DNA of 64,000 bases, from assembly GCF_003387355.1 (NCBI RefSeq), contig NZ_QUNH01000003.1, forward strand, positions 1 to 64,000. Direction: 5' to 3'. Positions within the stretch are counted from its first letter, which is position 1. The number at the start of each line of letters is the position of its first letter. The DNA comes from Winogradskyella sediminis (GTDB lineage: Bacteria > Bacteroidota > Bacteroidia > Flavobacteriales > Flavobacteriaceae). Under the pieces are notes generated by a model that saw only the letters and a list, made by a program, of their open reading frames with translations, was not told the DNA's origin and did no database searches. The position numbers were made by a program, and so were the translations under genes. This document shows positions 39,851 to 48,641 of the stretch, piece by piece.

Positions 39851-42502
39851 ATGAAGAAAATTACATTATTATTTTTAATGTGTGTTGCATTGACATGGCA
39901 AACAACAGCACAGATCCAAGTAGGAGATGGGGAAAATCAATTTCAAGCCATGCCAATTGATCCATATTTTGGTTATTCTTATACTCAAAGTATTTATTTG
40001 GCTAATGAATTGAACTCAGGAGCTGGTACAATAACGAGTCTTCAATATTATTTTAGTGGAACAGGTTCTATAGATAATAGTCAAGATTTAACAATTTATG
40101 TTGGGCATACTTCAAAAACTTCCTTTTCAGATACGGATGATTGGATCGACGTTACAACATTAACAGAGTCCTACGCAGGTGGTATTCCGGTAACAGAAGC
40201 AGGTTGGGTTACATTAACCTTAGATACTCCATTTGCATACAATGGAACGGACAATATTGTAATAGCCTTTCGTGAAAATGGTGATGGTTATGACAGTTCT
40301 GGATCCGATTTTTGGAATACTGCAACTTTAGAAGCTAGAAGTATATATTATAGAAATGATGATAATCCAATAACAATATCAGATCCTGAAACTGCAAATG
40401 GAACGGCTAATTATGTGCCTACCGTAATAATTGATGGTATCACTTCGTTATGTTCTCCTGCAGCTGCAACTGTGATATCTGTAGATGATTGTGATAATTC
40501 ACAATTTTCAATTTTAGTAGACGTTACCGATTTAGGCGATTCTACAAATCTTGAAATCACTAACGATGCAGGAGTTGCTTCTTCAATGGTGACTGAAACA
40601 GGAGAAGTGACCGTTGGTCCATTTCCAATAGGAACTCCAGTAGTATTAACACTCGAAAATGAAAACAACGATGTATGTGATGTAATGTTAGACTCAGTTT
40701 TAGATTTTTGTCCAACGGCAACAACGACGTTAGATTACTATAATTTACAATGGCCTGCAACTCTAGCGTTTCCTGAAAATGAAACGGAAGATCAAATGGT
40801 TTATGCTCAGGCTTATGAAGCAGGTTTAACTGACACCACAGTTGGAGAGGCAGCAGCAGGTATAGAAGTTTGGATTGGTTACAGTGATACAGATACAGAC
40901 CCTTCTTCGGAAGATTGGACTTGGGAAATTGCCACATTTTTTGGTGAAAATGGAAACAATGATGAGTACCTATTTAACATGCAAAGTCTTGGTTTAGAAG
41001 AAGGAACATATTATTATGCAAGTCGCTTTTCATTAAATGAAGGTCCTTATATGTATGGTGGAATTTTAGCAGACGGTTCTAATGGTGGCGTTTGGGATGG
41101 TACAACTAATATTTCAGGCGTGTTAACGGTTTCAGAGCGCTTGTCTGTTCCTGGTGATGATTGTGCGAATCCTATTGTTATTGGAACGTTACCATATAAT
41201 ACAACAGACGATACTATAAATTATTCTAATGCTTTTGGTAATGGAGATAGTTCATGTAATTCTTATTATTTAAGTGGAAACGATGTTGTGTATACGTACA
41301 CACCTTCTGAAGATAAAAATATTAATTTTGAGCTTTCTAATTTAACAGAAAGTTGGACTGCAATTCACGTTTTAGATAGCTGTCCTACAGATGAGGAAGC
41401 TACTTGTGTGGCTTTTTCTGGTAATACTGGGAGTACTGACAGGGTTATTGAAAATATAGATGTTTTAAATGGCACAACTTATTATATCGTAGTTTCTATT
41501 TGGGCTTCACCAGATTCTTTTGGTTATACTTTAGATATTACTGAAAACTCATGTACTAATGCAACTGCTACATATAGTGTAGTTAGTGATTGTGACGTTA
41601 GTGGTGGGTTTAACATAGAAGTAGATATTACAGATATGGGAACAGCTAGTAATATTACAGTAACTGATGACCAAGGTAGTGATGCTCAAGTAGCGACGGA
41701 AGCGACAACTTTAACTTTTGGCCCTTATGTGAATGAAACAGATGTGGTAATTACGATAACTGACGACAATGACGCAACTTGTACACTAGAGAGTGATGTC
41801 TTAACTCAGATAGCATGTCCACCAGCAAATAATGATTGTGCTAATTCTATATCAATAACTCAAGAAACTGAAATTGCAGATGAAGCAAGCGCGACAGCAA
41901 CACCTGGTTCAATATTAGGTGCTACGGCTTCTGGTTTGGAAGCTGAATCTTGTGGAACTTGGACGGGAACAGCTAACGACGATGTGTGGTATTCATTTGA
42001 AGCATTAACTGAAAATGTTAATATAGCCTATGAATTAAGTACTGGTTTTGATGGTGTCGCGGTGTTGTATTCTGGAACTTGTGGAGCTTTAACGGTTGTT
42101 GATTGTTCTGATAGTGGAACAACTGAAATAATTGAGGCCTCGGGTTTAACAGTGGGAGAAACTTATTACACTAGAATATTCCAATATGGTACTGGCTCTA
42201 CAGTAGACAGAACCTTTGATTTAAAAATTTGGTCTCCAGATGAAGCATTAAGCGTAAACAATTTTGAAACAGAAGCAGCATTCACATATTATCCAAACCC
42301 AGTTAAAAACACATTATCGTTAAATGCTCAAAATACAATTGAGCAAGTAACAATGTATAATATGCTAGGTCAAGAAGTATTAAGAGCGACTCCTAATACT
42401 GTTGATAGTGATTTAGATATGTCTAACTTGCAAACAGGAACTTACTTTGTAAAAGTTACTATTGCAAATGTGACGAAAACAATACGAGTGATTAAGCAAT
42501 AG
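39851..42502 (+). CDS. Large secreted multidomain protein with T9SS type A tail
   Basis: An 883-residue secreted protein. The signal peptide is 1-20 (CVALTWQTTAQ). An N-terminal domain follows (about 21-195, YSYTQSIYLANEL, DNIVIAFRENGDGYDSSG). Two copies of a beta domain, at about 201-288 and 567-657, share Cys-rich ends and a core (VDVTDLGDSTNLEITNDAG against VDITDMGTASNITVTDDQG). Two PPC-like domains start DDCANPI (about 436) and NDCANSI (about 660). The T9SS sorting domain is about 810-883 (YYPNPVKNTLSLNA). No enzyme motif is seen; adhesion or surface binding is a guess. Confidence 0.85.
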   Translation: MKKITLLFLMCVALTWQTTAQIQVGDGENQFQAMPIDPYFGYSYTQSIYLANELNSGAGTITSLQYYFSGTGSIDNSQDLTIYVGHTSKTSFSDTDDWIDVTTLTESYAGGIPVTEAGWVTLTLDTPFAYNGTDNIVIAFRENGDGYDSSGSDFWNTATLEARSIYYRNDDNPITISDPETANGTANYVPTVIIDGITSLCSPAAATVISVDDCDNSQFSILVDVTDLGDSTNLEITNDAGVASSMVTETGEVTVGPFPIGTPVVLTLENENNDVCDVMLDSVLDFCPTATTTLDYYNLQWPATLAFPENETEDQMVYAQAYEAGLTDTTVGEAAAGIEVWIGYSDTDTDPSSEDWTWEIATFFGENGNNDEYLFNMQSLGLEEGTYYYASRFSLNEGPYMYGGILADGSNGGVWDGTTNISGVLTVSERLSVPGDDCANPIVIGTLPYNTTDDTINYSNAFGNGDSSCNSYYLSGNDVVYTYTPSEDKNINFELSNLTESWTAIHVLDSCPTDEEATCVAFSGNTGSTDRVIENIDVLNGTTYYIVVSIWASPDSFGYTLDITENSCTNATATYSVVSDCDVSGGFNIEVDITDMGTASNITVTDDQGSDAQVATEATTLTFGPYVNETDVVITITDDNDATCTLESDVLTQIACPPANNDCANSISITQETEIADEASATATPGSILGATASGLEAESCGTWTGTANDDVWYSFEALTENVNIAYELSTGFDGVAVLYSGTCGALTVVDCSDSGTTEIIEASGLTVGETYYTRIFQYGTGSTVDRTFDLKIWSPDEALSVNNFETEAAFTYYPNPVKNTLSLNAQNTIEQVTMYNMLGQEVLRATPNTVDSDLDMSNLQTGTYFVKVTIANVTKTIRVIKQ

Positions 42503-42524
42503 GCTTAGTTATGTTATAGTTTTG

Positions 42525-42552
42525 AAAAAGCCGCTAAATTAGCGGCTTTTTT
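42525..42552 (+). terminator. Rho-independent terminator after the T9SS cargo gene
   Basis: AAAAAGCCGCTA (42525-42536) pairs with TAGCGGCTTTTT (42540-42551), with a 3-base loop and a T-run, 22 bases after the stop. Confidence 0.88.
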
Positions 42553-42648
42553 GTGTTTAAATGATCATATAATTTTAGATGAAATTTTCCTAATTTACGT
42601 TATGGATTTTAAGCTATGGCAACTGTTAAAAATTGTGTTTGGTTTGTA

Positions 42649-42656
42649 TACCTTTG
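42649..42656 (+). promoter_or_regulatory. -7 promoter element of the glycosyltransferase gene
   Basis: TACCTTTG, matching TAnnTTTG. It ends only 6 bases before ATG 42663, so the transcript would be leaderless or nearly so. Confidence 0.55.
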
Positions 42657-42662
42657 TAGCTT

Positions 42663-43664
42663 ATGAAGACGATTGATTTCTCATTTATTATTCCAGTATT
42701 TAATAGACCTAACGAGATTAGAGAGTTACTAGAAAGCTTTTTAAACCTTAAAGGGCAATATGTCTATGAAATTGTAATTGTTGAAGACGGTTCTAATGAT
42801 ACGTCAGAGACCGTTATTAAAGATTATGAAACGCAATTGAATATTTCGTATTATTCAAAACCTAATACTGGTCCGGGTGATTCTCGGAATTTTGGCATGC
42901 AGAAAGCTAATGGTAACTATTTTATTATTTTAGATTCCGATGTACTGTTGCCACCAAATTATTTAACAGCCGTAGAGACATTTTTAAACACATCTTATTA
43001 CGATTGTTTTGGTGGTCCGGATGCAGCTCATAGTTCATTTTCTAATCTTCAAAAAGCCATTAATTTTGCCATGACGTCTTTTATTACCACAGGAGGTATA
43101 CGAGGAGGAAAACAACAAGTCGAAAATTTTCAACCGCGAAGTTTTAATATGGGTTTGTCTAAAAAAGCGTTTTTAGCTTCTAGTGGTTTCGGAAAAATTC
43201 ATCCAGGTGAAGATCCAGATTTATCTTTACGATTACATCAATTAGGTTTTAAAACCACATTAATTGAATCGGCTTTTGTTTATCACAAACGGCGTATATC
43301 GTGGTCTAAATTTTATAAGCAAGTCTATAGATTTGGAATGGTAAGACCAATTCTTAACCAATGGCACCCAGACTCCAAAAGTATAGTCTATTGGTTTCCT
43401 ACAGTATTTAGCTTGGGTTGCATTGTTTCAATACTTTTAGCAATTTTTCAAATTAATTTACTTTTATATGTGTACGGATTTTATTTTGCTTTAGCTTTTA
43501 TCTTAGCTTTAATAACTAATCGAAATCTTGCTGTTGCAGTGCAGGCATTATGGGCAATAGGTATTCAATTTTTTGGATATGGTTATGGTTTTTTGAAATC
43601 GACATTTAATTTACTTATCTTAGGAAGAGATCCTAAAGAGGCATTTCCAGAACTATTTTTTTAA
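42663..43664 (+). CDS. Family 2 glycosyltransferase, membrane-associated
   Basis: A 333-residue GT-A glycosyltransferase. The start FSFIIPVFNRPNEIRELLESF, VEDGSNDTSETV, GPGDSRNFGMQKANGNYFIILDSDV (DxD) and GEDPDLSLRLHQLGF (catalytic ED) are all present. Two or three hydrophobic helices occupy about 250-320, so it is anchored at the inner membrane by its C-terminus. The acceptor and donor are unknown, with no other surface-polysaccharide gene nearby. It is followed 7 bases later by the YbbR gene. Confidence 0.88.
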   Translation: MKTIDFSFIIPVFNRPNEIRELLESFLNLKGQYVYEIVIVEDGSNDTSETVIKDYETQLNISYYSKPNTGPGDSRNFGMQKANGNYFIILDSDVLLPPNYLTAVETFLNTSYYDCFGGPDAAHSSFSNLQKAINFAMTSFITTGGIRGGKQQVENFQPRSFNMGLSKKAFLASSGFGKIHPGEDPDLSLRLHQLGFKTTLIESAFVYHKRRISWSKFYKQVYRFGMVRPILNQWHPDSKSIVYWFPTVFSLGCIVSILLAIFQINLLLYVYGFYFALAFILALITNRNLAVAVQALWAIGIQFFGYGYGFLKSTFNLLILGRDPKEAFPELFF

Positions 43665-43671
43665 ATTTAAA

Positions 43672-44634
43672 ATGGATCAAAAGAAGCGTTTAAACATACT
43701 AGATCATTTAAAGAAGAAAAACGTTAAGCTGTTTATTTTATTCTTTATAATCGCATTTGTGTTTTTAATTTTTTCTAAACTTTCTAATGATTATAAGCAA
43801 ACCCTTAAATTAAAAGTAAATTTGGTCAATGTTGATGACGAAATCTTATTAAAAAACGATTCAACAAATTATATTCAAGCGTATGTAGAGGCTAAAGGAT
43901 TTGCTTTGATGCCATTTTTATTCGATAATTCAAAAGTATTAGACATTAATGCTAAAAGTGAGGTGACAACAAAACCTCTGCATTTTATTTTTGATGTAAG
44001 TAAACACAAGTACTTAATAGAAGCTCAGTTGGGTAGCGCGTACGATGTGATTTCTTTGATGCCAGATACTCTTTTAATCGGATATTCTAAAAGAGCATCA
44101 AAATTTGTTCCAGTACACTTTAAAAGTGCTATTAATTATGCAGTAGGATATGATTTAAAAGGCAATTACCAATTAAATATCGATAGTGTTAAAGTGGTGG
44201 GTTCTCAAGAGGTAGTAGATACCATGTCTTCAGTATCTACAGAAACGTTATCTCTAAATGACCTAAAAAGTGACCTAAATAATATTGTAAGACTAGATAT
44301 TTCTAAATATAAGAATATTGAGGTTTTACCTAAAGCGATTGAAGTCAAAGGCGAAGTCGTACGTTTCACAGAAGGTACCATAGAAGTTCCAATTATTATA
44401 ACTCATAAACCAAAAAATGTGATAATTAATTACTTTCCTAAAACGGTTACGCTTTCATATTATGTAGACTTGGAGAATTATAATAATATAGAAACTTTAG
44501 ATTTTAAAGTAGAATGTGATTTTTCGGAATTAGAAGCTAATCAGACATTTTTGCTACCTAAGGTCACAAAAAAGCCAGATTTTGTAAAGCATGTTAGTAT
44601 CAAGCAAAAACAAATAGATTTTATAGAATTATAA
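43672..44634 (+). CDS. YbbR-domain membrane-anchored protein
   Basis: A 320-residue protein with a cytoplasmic N-terminus, one membrane helix (about 20-40, LFILFFIIAFVFLIFSKL) and extracytoplasmic YbbR-like beta repeats. In Firmicutes the YbbR protein CdaR binds and regulates the diadenylate cyclase CdaA; in Bacteroidota YbbR proteins are usually linked to coaE, as here. No DAC cyclase gene is in view, so any c-di-AMP connection is inference. Its stop is one base from the coaE start. Confidence 0.85.
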   Translation: MDQKKRLNILDHLKKKNVKLFILFFIIAFVFLIFSKLSNDYKQTLKLKVNLVNVDDEILLKNDSTNYIQAYVEAKGFALMPFLFDNSKVLDINAKSEVTTKPLHFIFDVSKHKYLIEAQLGSAYDVISLMPDTLLIGYSKRASKFVPVHFKSAINYAVGYDLKGNYQLNIDSVKVVGSQEVVDTMSSVSTETLSLNDLKSDLNNIVRLDISKYKNIEVLPKAIEVKGEVVRFTEGTIEVPIIITHKPKNVIINYFPKTVTLSYYVDLENYNNIETLDFKVECDFSELEANQTFLLPKVTKKPDFVKHVSIKQKQIDFIEL

Positions 44635-44635
44635 T

Positions 44636-45226
44636 ATGGTAGTAGTAGGATTAACAGGTGGTATTGGTAGTGGTAAATCTACAATTTTAGAGTGCTTTAA
44701 GTCTTATGGTGTCCCTGTATATATAGCCGATACGGAAGCTAAAGCCTTAATGAATCGTTCTAAAGTGATACGACGAAAGCTCATACAACTCTTTGGTGAA
44801 AAAGCTTATATAGATCAGACTTTAAATAGACCTTATTTAGCTTCAAAGATCTTTAATGATAAGACGTTACTTGCAAAAATGAATGCCATTGTTCATCCTA
44901 AAGTCGCTTCACATTTTAAACGATGGCTTAAACAGCAAGATGCAGATTACGTTATAAAAGAAGTTGCTATTATTTTTGAGAATAACCTTCAAAACCAATA
45001 CGATTATATTATCACTGTAGTTGCCGACAAAGAGCGACGCATACAACGGGTTATGGAACGCGATAATGTATCTAAAGAAAAAGTAGAGGCTGTGATAAAA
45101 AATCAATGGTCTGATGCAAAAAAAATAGAAAAATCTGATTTTGTGATAGTTAATAATAATCTACAAGAAGCTAAGGAACAAGCGAAGAATATTCATAATA
45201 ATCTACTTAAAATATTAAATCACTAA
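44636..45226 (+). CDS. coaE: Dephospho-CoA kinase
   Basis: Phosphorylates dephospho-CoA at the 3'-OH of ribose, the last step of coenzyme A synthesis. The 196-residue protein has the P-loop GLTGGIGSGKS (6-16), VYIADTEAKALMN, the HPKV motif in AIVHPKVASHFKRW and VADKERRIQRVMERD. Typical length. It follows the YbbR gene with a single-base gap, so the pair is co-translated. Confidence 0.97.
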   Translation: MVVVGLTGGIGSGKSTILECFKSYGVPVYIADTEAKALMNRSKVIRRKLIQLFGEKAYIDQTLNRPYLASKIFNDKTLLAKMNAIVHPKVASHFKRWLKQQDADYVIKEVAIIFENNLQNQYDYIITVVADKERRIQRVMERDNVSKEKVEAVIKNQWSDAKKIEKSDFVIVNNNLQEAKEQAKNIHNNLLKILNH

Positions 45227-45286
45227 TAATTTAACTTCATTTGTTAACGTTAGGTTAAACCTAATTTATACTAAATGTTAAAATGT

Positions 45287-45294
45287 TAAATTTG
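45287..45294 (+). promoter_or_regulatory. -7 promoter element of the histidine kinase gene
   Basis: TAAATTTG, matching the consensus and ending 4 bases before ATG 45299. The transcript would begin at or next to the A of the start codon: a candidate leaderless mRNA. Confidence 0.55.
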
Positions 45295-45298
45295 ACTG

Positions 45299-46870
45299 AT
45301 GGGCAAAAAGCTATTTGTGTTATTGGTAATCCTAATGAGTTTATCACTTATAGGTATAATTTTTGTACAATTATTTTTTATAAACAATAGTTTAGAAAAT
45401 GAGAATAAGAATTTTACCTTTAGTGTAAAACGGTCCTTAAGTTTGGTGTCTAAAGCTATTGAGGATTACGAGTATCGTGATTATTTTATGAAGCTTCAGC
45501 CGTACCTAAGTAAGGATAATAAGGCGGATTCTGCTATAATTAAGCAATTATTTATAGCTACTGAGGATGACGATGCTGGTAAAACTATTATTCACCGTAA
45601 TACCGTTTTAGAAGAACGCTTTAAGGTGCCATCATTGTTCTTTGAAATTGATGCTGATAGTTTTAATATTAGTAAACTTTCTAGTGAGCGTGTTACCGAA
45701 ACCTACAATAATACTAGTATTGATGGGAATAGACGTATGGATCCAGAAACTCGATTGCGAGAGTATTCTTCTTTAACAGGTTTAGAAAAGCAAGTGTATG
45801 ATGATACATTTAAGACGTTGTTAAAGGATAAACCTGTTTACAAACGTGTCTCAGTAGCACAAGTCGAAAATTTACTAAGAAGAGAACTTAAATCTGAAGG
45901 GATTGATCTTAATTTTGAATTTGCGATTTATGATGATGACTTAGCAACGAAGGTGAAAACCGAAAATTTTGAATTCCTAGATGAAAGTGCTTACGGTGTT
46001 AAAGTATTTTTAGATAATAATAAAGAAAGCAGCTATAATCTTTGGATAGATTTTCCTGAGAGAAAAAAATACCTTTTCTCTTCAATATTATGGATGATTG
46101 TGCTCTCAATAATATTTACAAGTATTATAATTATTGCTTATACAAGTGCTATTTACCAATTAATAAGACAACGTCAAATATCTCAGATTAAGACCGACTT
46201 TATTAACAACATGACGCACGAATTTAAAACACCAATAGCAACGATTAATTTGGCTTTAGATTCTATAAAAAACCCTAAAATTCTTAACGACCAAGAAAAG
46301 GTCTTACGTTATTTAGGAATGATAAAAGATGAAAATAAACGTATGCATGCGCAAGTAGAAAATGTATTGCGTATTTCTAAATTAGATAAAAACGAGCTTA
46401 ACATTAGTAAAGAGCGTTTAGATATGCACGATTTGGTAGAAGATGCCGTAACGCATGTAGAACTAATTGTAGAAGACAGAAGAGGTTACGTAAAAACACA
46501 TTTGAATGCCGATCAGACATCAATTTTAGCAAACGATACACATTTTACAAATGTAATTGTGAACATTTTGGATAATGCTATAAAGTATTCGGATGAAGCA
46601 CCAAAAATAGATGTATACACCGAAAATGTAGGGCATAATATAATTTTAAAAATAGCAGATCAAGGTAACGGAATGTCTAAAGCAGTTGCCAAAAGAGTGT
46701 TTGAAAAATTTTATAGAGAACACACAGGAAATGTACATAATGTTAAAGGTCATGGGCTAGGTTTAGCTTATGTAAAGAAAATAGTAGAAGACCATCAAGG
46801 TCATATATCAGTAGAAAGTGAAAAAGGAAAAGGCAGTACTTTTATTATAAAGATGCCGTTAATATCATAA
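45299..46870 (+). CDS. Sensor histidine kinase, RprX-like
   Basis: A 523-residue transmembrane kinase. Helix 1 is about 4-26, the periplasmic sensor region about 27-258 and helix 2 about 262-285. The HisKA motif is MTHEFKTPIATI with His307 as the phosphorylation site. The ATPase domain has the N-box NVIVNILDNAIKYS, G1 DQGNGMS and G2 GHGLGLAYVKK. It resembles Bacteroides RprX, and the response regulator follows 10 bases later. A -7 motif right at the start codon predicts a leaderless message. Confidence 0.94.
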   Translation: MGKKLFVLLVILMSLSLIGIIFVQLFFINNSLENENKNFTFSVKRSLSLVSKAIEDYEYRDYFMKLQPYLSKDNKADSAIIKQLFIATEDDDAGKTIIHRNTVLEERFKVPSLFFEIDADSFNISKLSSERVTETYNNTSIDGNRRMDPETRLREYSSLTGLEKQVYDDTFKTLLKDKPVYKRVSVAQVENLLRRELKSEGIDLNFEFAIYDDDLATKVKTENFEFLDESAYGVKVFLDNNKESSYNLWIDFPERKKYLFSSILWMIVLSIIFTSIIIIAYTSAIYQLIRQRQISQIKTDFINNMTHEFKTPIATINLALDSIKNPKILNDQEKVLRYLGMIKDENKRMHAQVENVLRISKLDKNELNISKERLDMHDLVEDAVTHVELIVEDRRGYVKTHLNADQTSILANDTHFTNVIVNILDNAIKYSDEAPKIDVYTENVGHNIILKIADQGNGMSKAVAKRVFEKFYREHTGNVHNVKGHGLGLAYVKKIVEDHQGHISVESEKGKGSTFIIKMPLIS

Positions 46871-46879
46871 AATTGAATT

Positions 46880-47587
46880 ATGGAAGAACAAAACAAGAAA
46901 ATTCTTTTGGTAGAAGACGATCCAAATTTTGGAACTGTTTTAAAAGATTATTTAATGATGAACGACTACGACGTGGTCCATGCTAAAAATGGGATGGAAG
47001 GTTTTGAAAAGTTCAAGAAGGACGATTACGATTTATGTATCTTAGATGTCATGATGCCTTATAAAGATGGTTTTACGCTTGCTAAAGAAATAAGAGAAAA
47101 AAACGAAGATGTTCCAATTATATTCTTAACGGCTAAAGCTATGAAAGAAGATGTTCTTAAAGGTTATAAAGTGGGTGCCGATGATTATCTAAATAAGCCT
47201 TTTGATAGCGAAGTATTATTAATGAAAATTAAAGCTATTATGCAACGTAAAGCTAAAGATACAGTTGCAGATAGTAAACAATTTGAATTTAAGATTGGTC
47301 GTTTCGATCTAAACTCTAAACTACGTTTTTTAAAATTTGATGGGGAAGAACCTTCTAAATTATCACCGAAAGAAAACGAATTGTTGCGTTTGCTAGCGTT
47401 GCATGAAAATGATTTAATGCCAAGAGAATTAGCATTAACAAAAATTTGGAGAGATGATAACTATTTTACTTCTAGAAGTATGGATGTGTATATCGCTAAA
47501 TTGCGTAAATATTTAAAACCAGATCCTAATGTTGAAATTTTAAACATTCATGGAGAAGGCTTTAGATTGGTAGTGAATAACAAATAA
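46880..47587 (+). CDS. OmpR-family response regulator, RprY-like
   Basis: A 235-residue regulator. The receiver domain has the acidic pocket (VEDDP at 11-15), the phosphoacceptor Asp56 (LDVMMPYKDG) and the conserved Lys in DYLNKPF. The winged-helix DNA-binding domain runs from about 135 (KLSPKENELLRLLALHEND, SRSMDVYIAKLRKYL, IHGEGFRL). It is the cognate partner of the kinase upstream by position. Targets are unknown. A terminator follows. Confidence 0.95.
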   Translation: MEEQNKKILLVEDDPNFGTVLKDYLMMNDYDVVHAKNGMEGFEKFKKDDYDLCILDVMMPYKDGFTLAKEIREKNEDVPIIFLTAKAMKEDVLKGYKVGADDYLNKPFDSEVLLMKIKAIMQRKAKDTVADSKQFEFKIGRFDLNSKLRFLKFDGEEPSKLSPKENELLRLLALHENDLMPRELALTKIWRDDNYFTSRSMDVYIAKLRKYLKPDPNVEILNIHGEGFRLVVNNK

Positions 47588-47608
47588 GTTTTATTTTATA
47601 TATATTGA

Positions 47609-47640
47609 AAAATCCAGCCTCATAAGCTGGATTTTTTTGT
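47609..47640 (+). terminator. Rho-independent terminator after the response regulator
   Basis: AAATCCAGC (47610-47618), loop CTCATAA, GCTGGATTT (47626-47634), then a T-run, 22 bases past the stop. Confidence 0.85.
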
Positions 47641-47729
47641 ATGCCTAAACTTCTCCAGATGTCTAGTATTACAAATGTTAAAAGAGATTAATAGTTGATT
47701 TTAAATAAGATAATAACCTAAAAAAAGTT

Positions 47730-48641
47730 TTAGTTGATTTTAGTTTTTATATAACTTATAATGTCTTCAGCATCGGTTTTATAGTCAAACCACTTAATAT
47801 CTTCATCTTTTCTAAACCAAGTGAGCTGTCGTTTTGCAAAACGTCTAGTATTCTTTTTAATTTCAGAAATAGCGTCTTCCAAACTAAATTCTCCATTAAA
47901 GTAACGAAATAACTCTTTGTATCCAACCGTATTTAAGGCATTGAGATTCTTAAATGGTAATAAGGATTTAGCTTCGTCTAATAAGCCGTTGGCAATCATA
48001 ATATCGACACGTTGGTTAATTCTGTCGTAGATCATAGCTCTATCGGCATTGAGACCAATTTTTATAGTTTTAAATGCTCTTTGTTTATTAGGATCTGTAA
48101 GAAATGATGAGTAAGGTTGCCCAGTGCCTATACAAATCTCTAAAGCTCTAATAACACGTTTTGGGTTGTCTATTGCAATAGTATTATAGGCTTTATGGTC
48201 TCGTATTTTTAGTTGTTCTAGCAACGGATTTAAGCCTTCATTTTCAAATAGAAGATTAAGTTCAGTTCTAATAGTTGGGTTCACTTCGGGAAAATAGTCT
48301 AACCCATTTGTTATAGCTTTTACATACAATCCTGAGCCACCAACCATAACCACTGTATTATTACGCTGGTGTAATACTTCAATTTTAGAAATCGCATCGC
48401 GTTCAAAATCACCAACATTGTAATCTTCTTGTACTGAGATATGTTGAATAAAATGATGTGGTGCTGCATTTTGTTCTTCTAAAGATGGTACAGCTGTACC
48501 AATAGTCATCTCTTTATAAAATTGACGTGAGTCTGCAGATACTATAGCGGCATTAAAATGTTGTGCCAACTTAATACTAAGAGCTGTTTTCCCTATCGCA
48601 GTAGGACCAACGATAGATATAAGAATGTTTTTATTAATCAT
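47730..48641 (-). CDS. miaA: tRNA dimethylallyltransferase
   Basis: Adds the dimethylallyl group to A37 of UNN-reading tRNAs. The 303-residue protein has the P-loop SIVGPTAIGKTALSI, VSADSRQFYKEMTIGTAVPS, MVGGSGLYVKAI and the C-terminal KKNTRRFAKRQLTWFR. Typical length. Its ATG overlaps the stop of the upstream ion-channel gene by 4 bases. With trmD (8928-9605), it is a second modifier of tRNA position 37 in the window. Confidence 0.97.
   Translation of the reverse strand: MINKNILISIVGPTAIGKTALSIKLAQHFNAAIVSADSRQFYKEMTIGTAVPSLEEQNAAPHHFIQHISVQEDYNVGDFERDAISKIEVLHQRNNTVVMVGGSGLYVKAITNGLDYFPEVNPTIRTELNLLFENEGLNPLLEQLKIRDHKAYNTIAIDNPKRVIRALEICIGTGQPYSSFLTDPNKQRAFKTIKIGLNADRAMIYDRINQRVDIMIANGLLDEAKSLLPFKNLNALNTVGYKELFRYFNGEFSLEDAISEIKKNTRRFAKRQLTWFRKDEDIKWFDYKTDAEDIISYIKTKIN

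Noticed and set aside
40560-40937. 125-codon minus-strand ORF inside the T9SS cargo gene
   Set aside because: Antisense shadow of the repeated beta-domain coding sequence; no recognised product.
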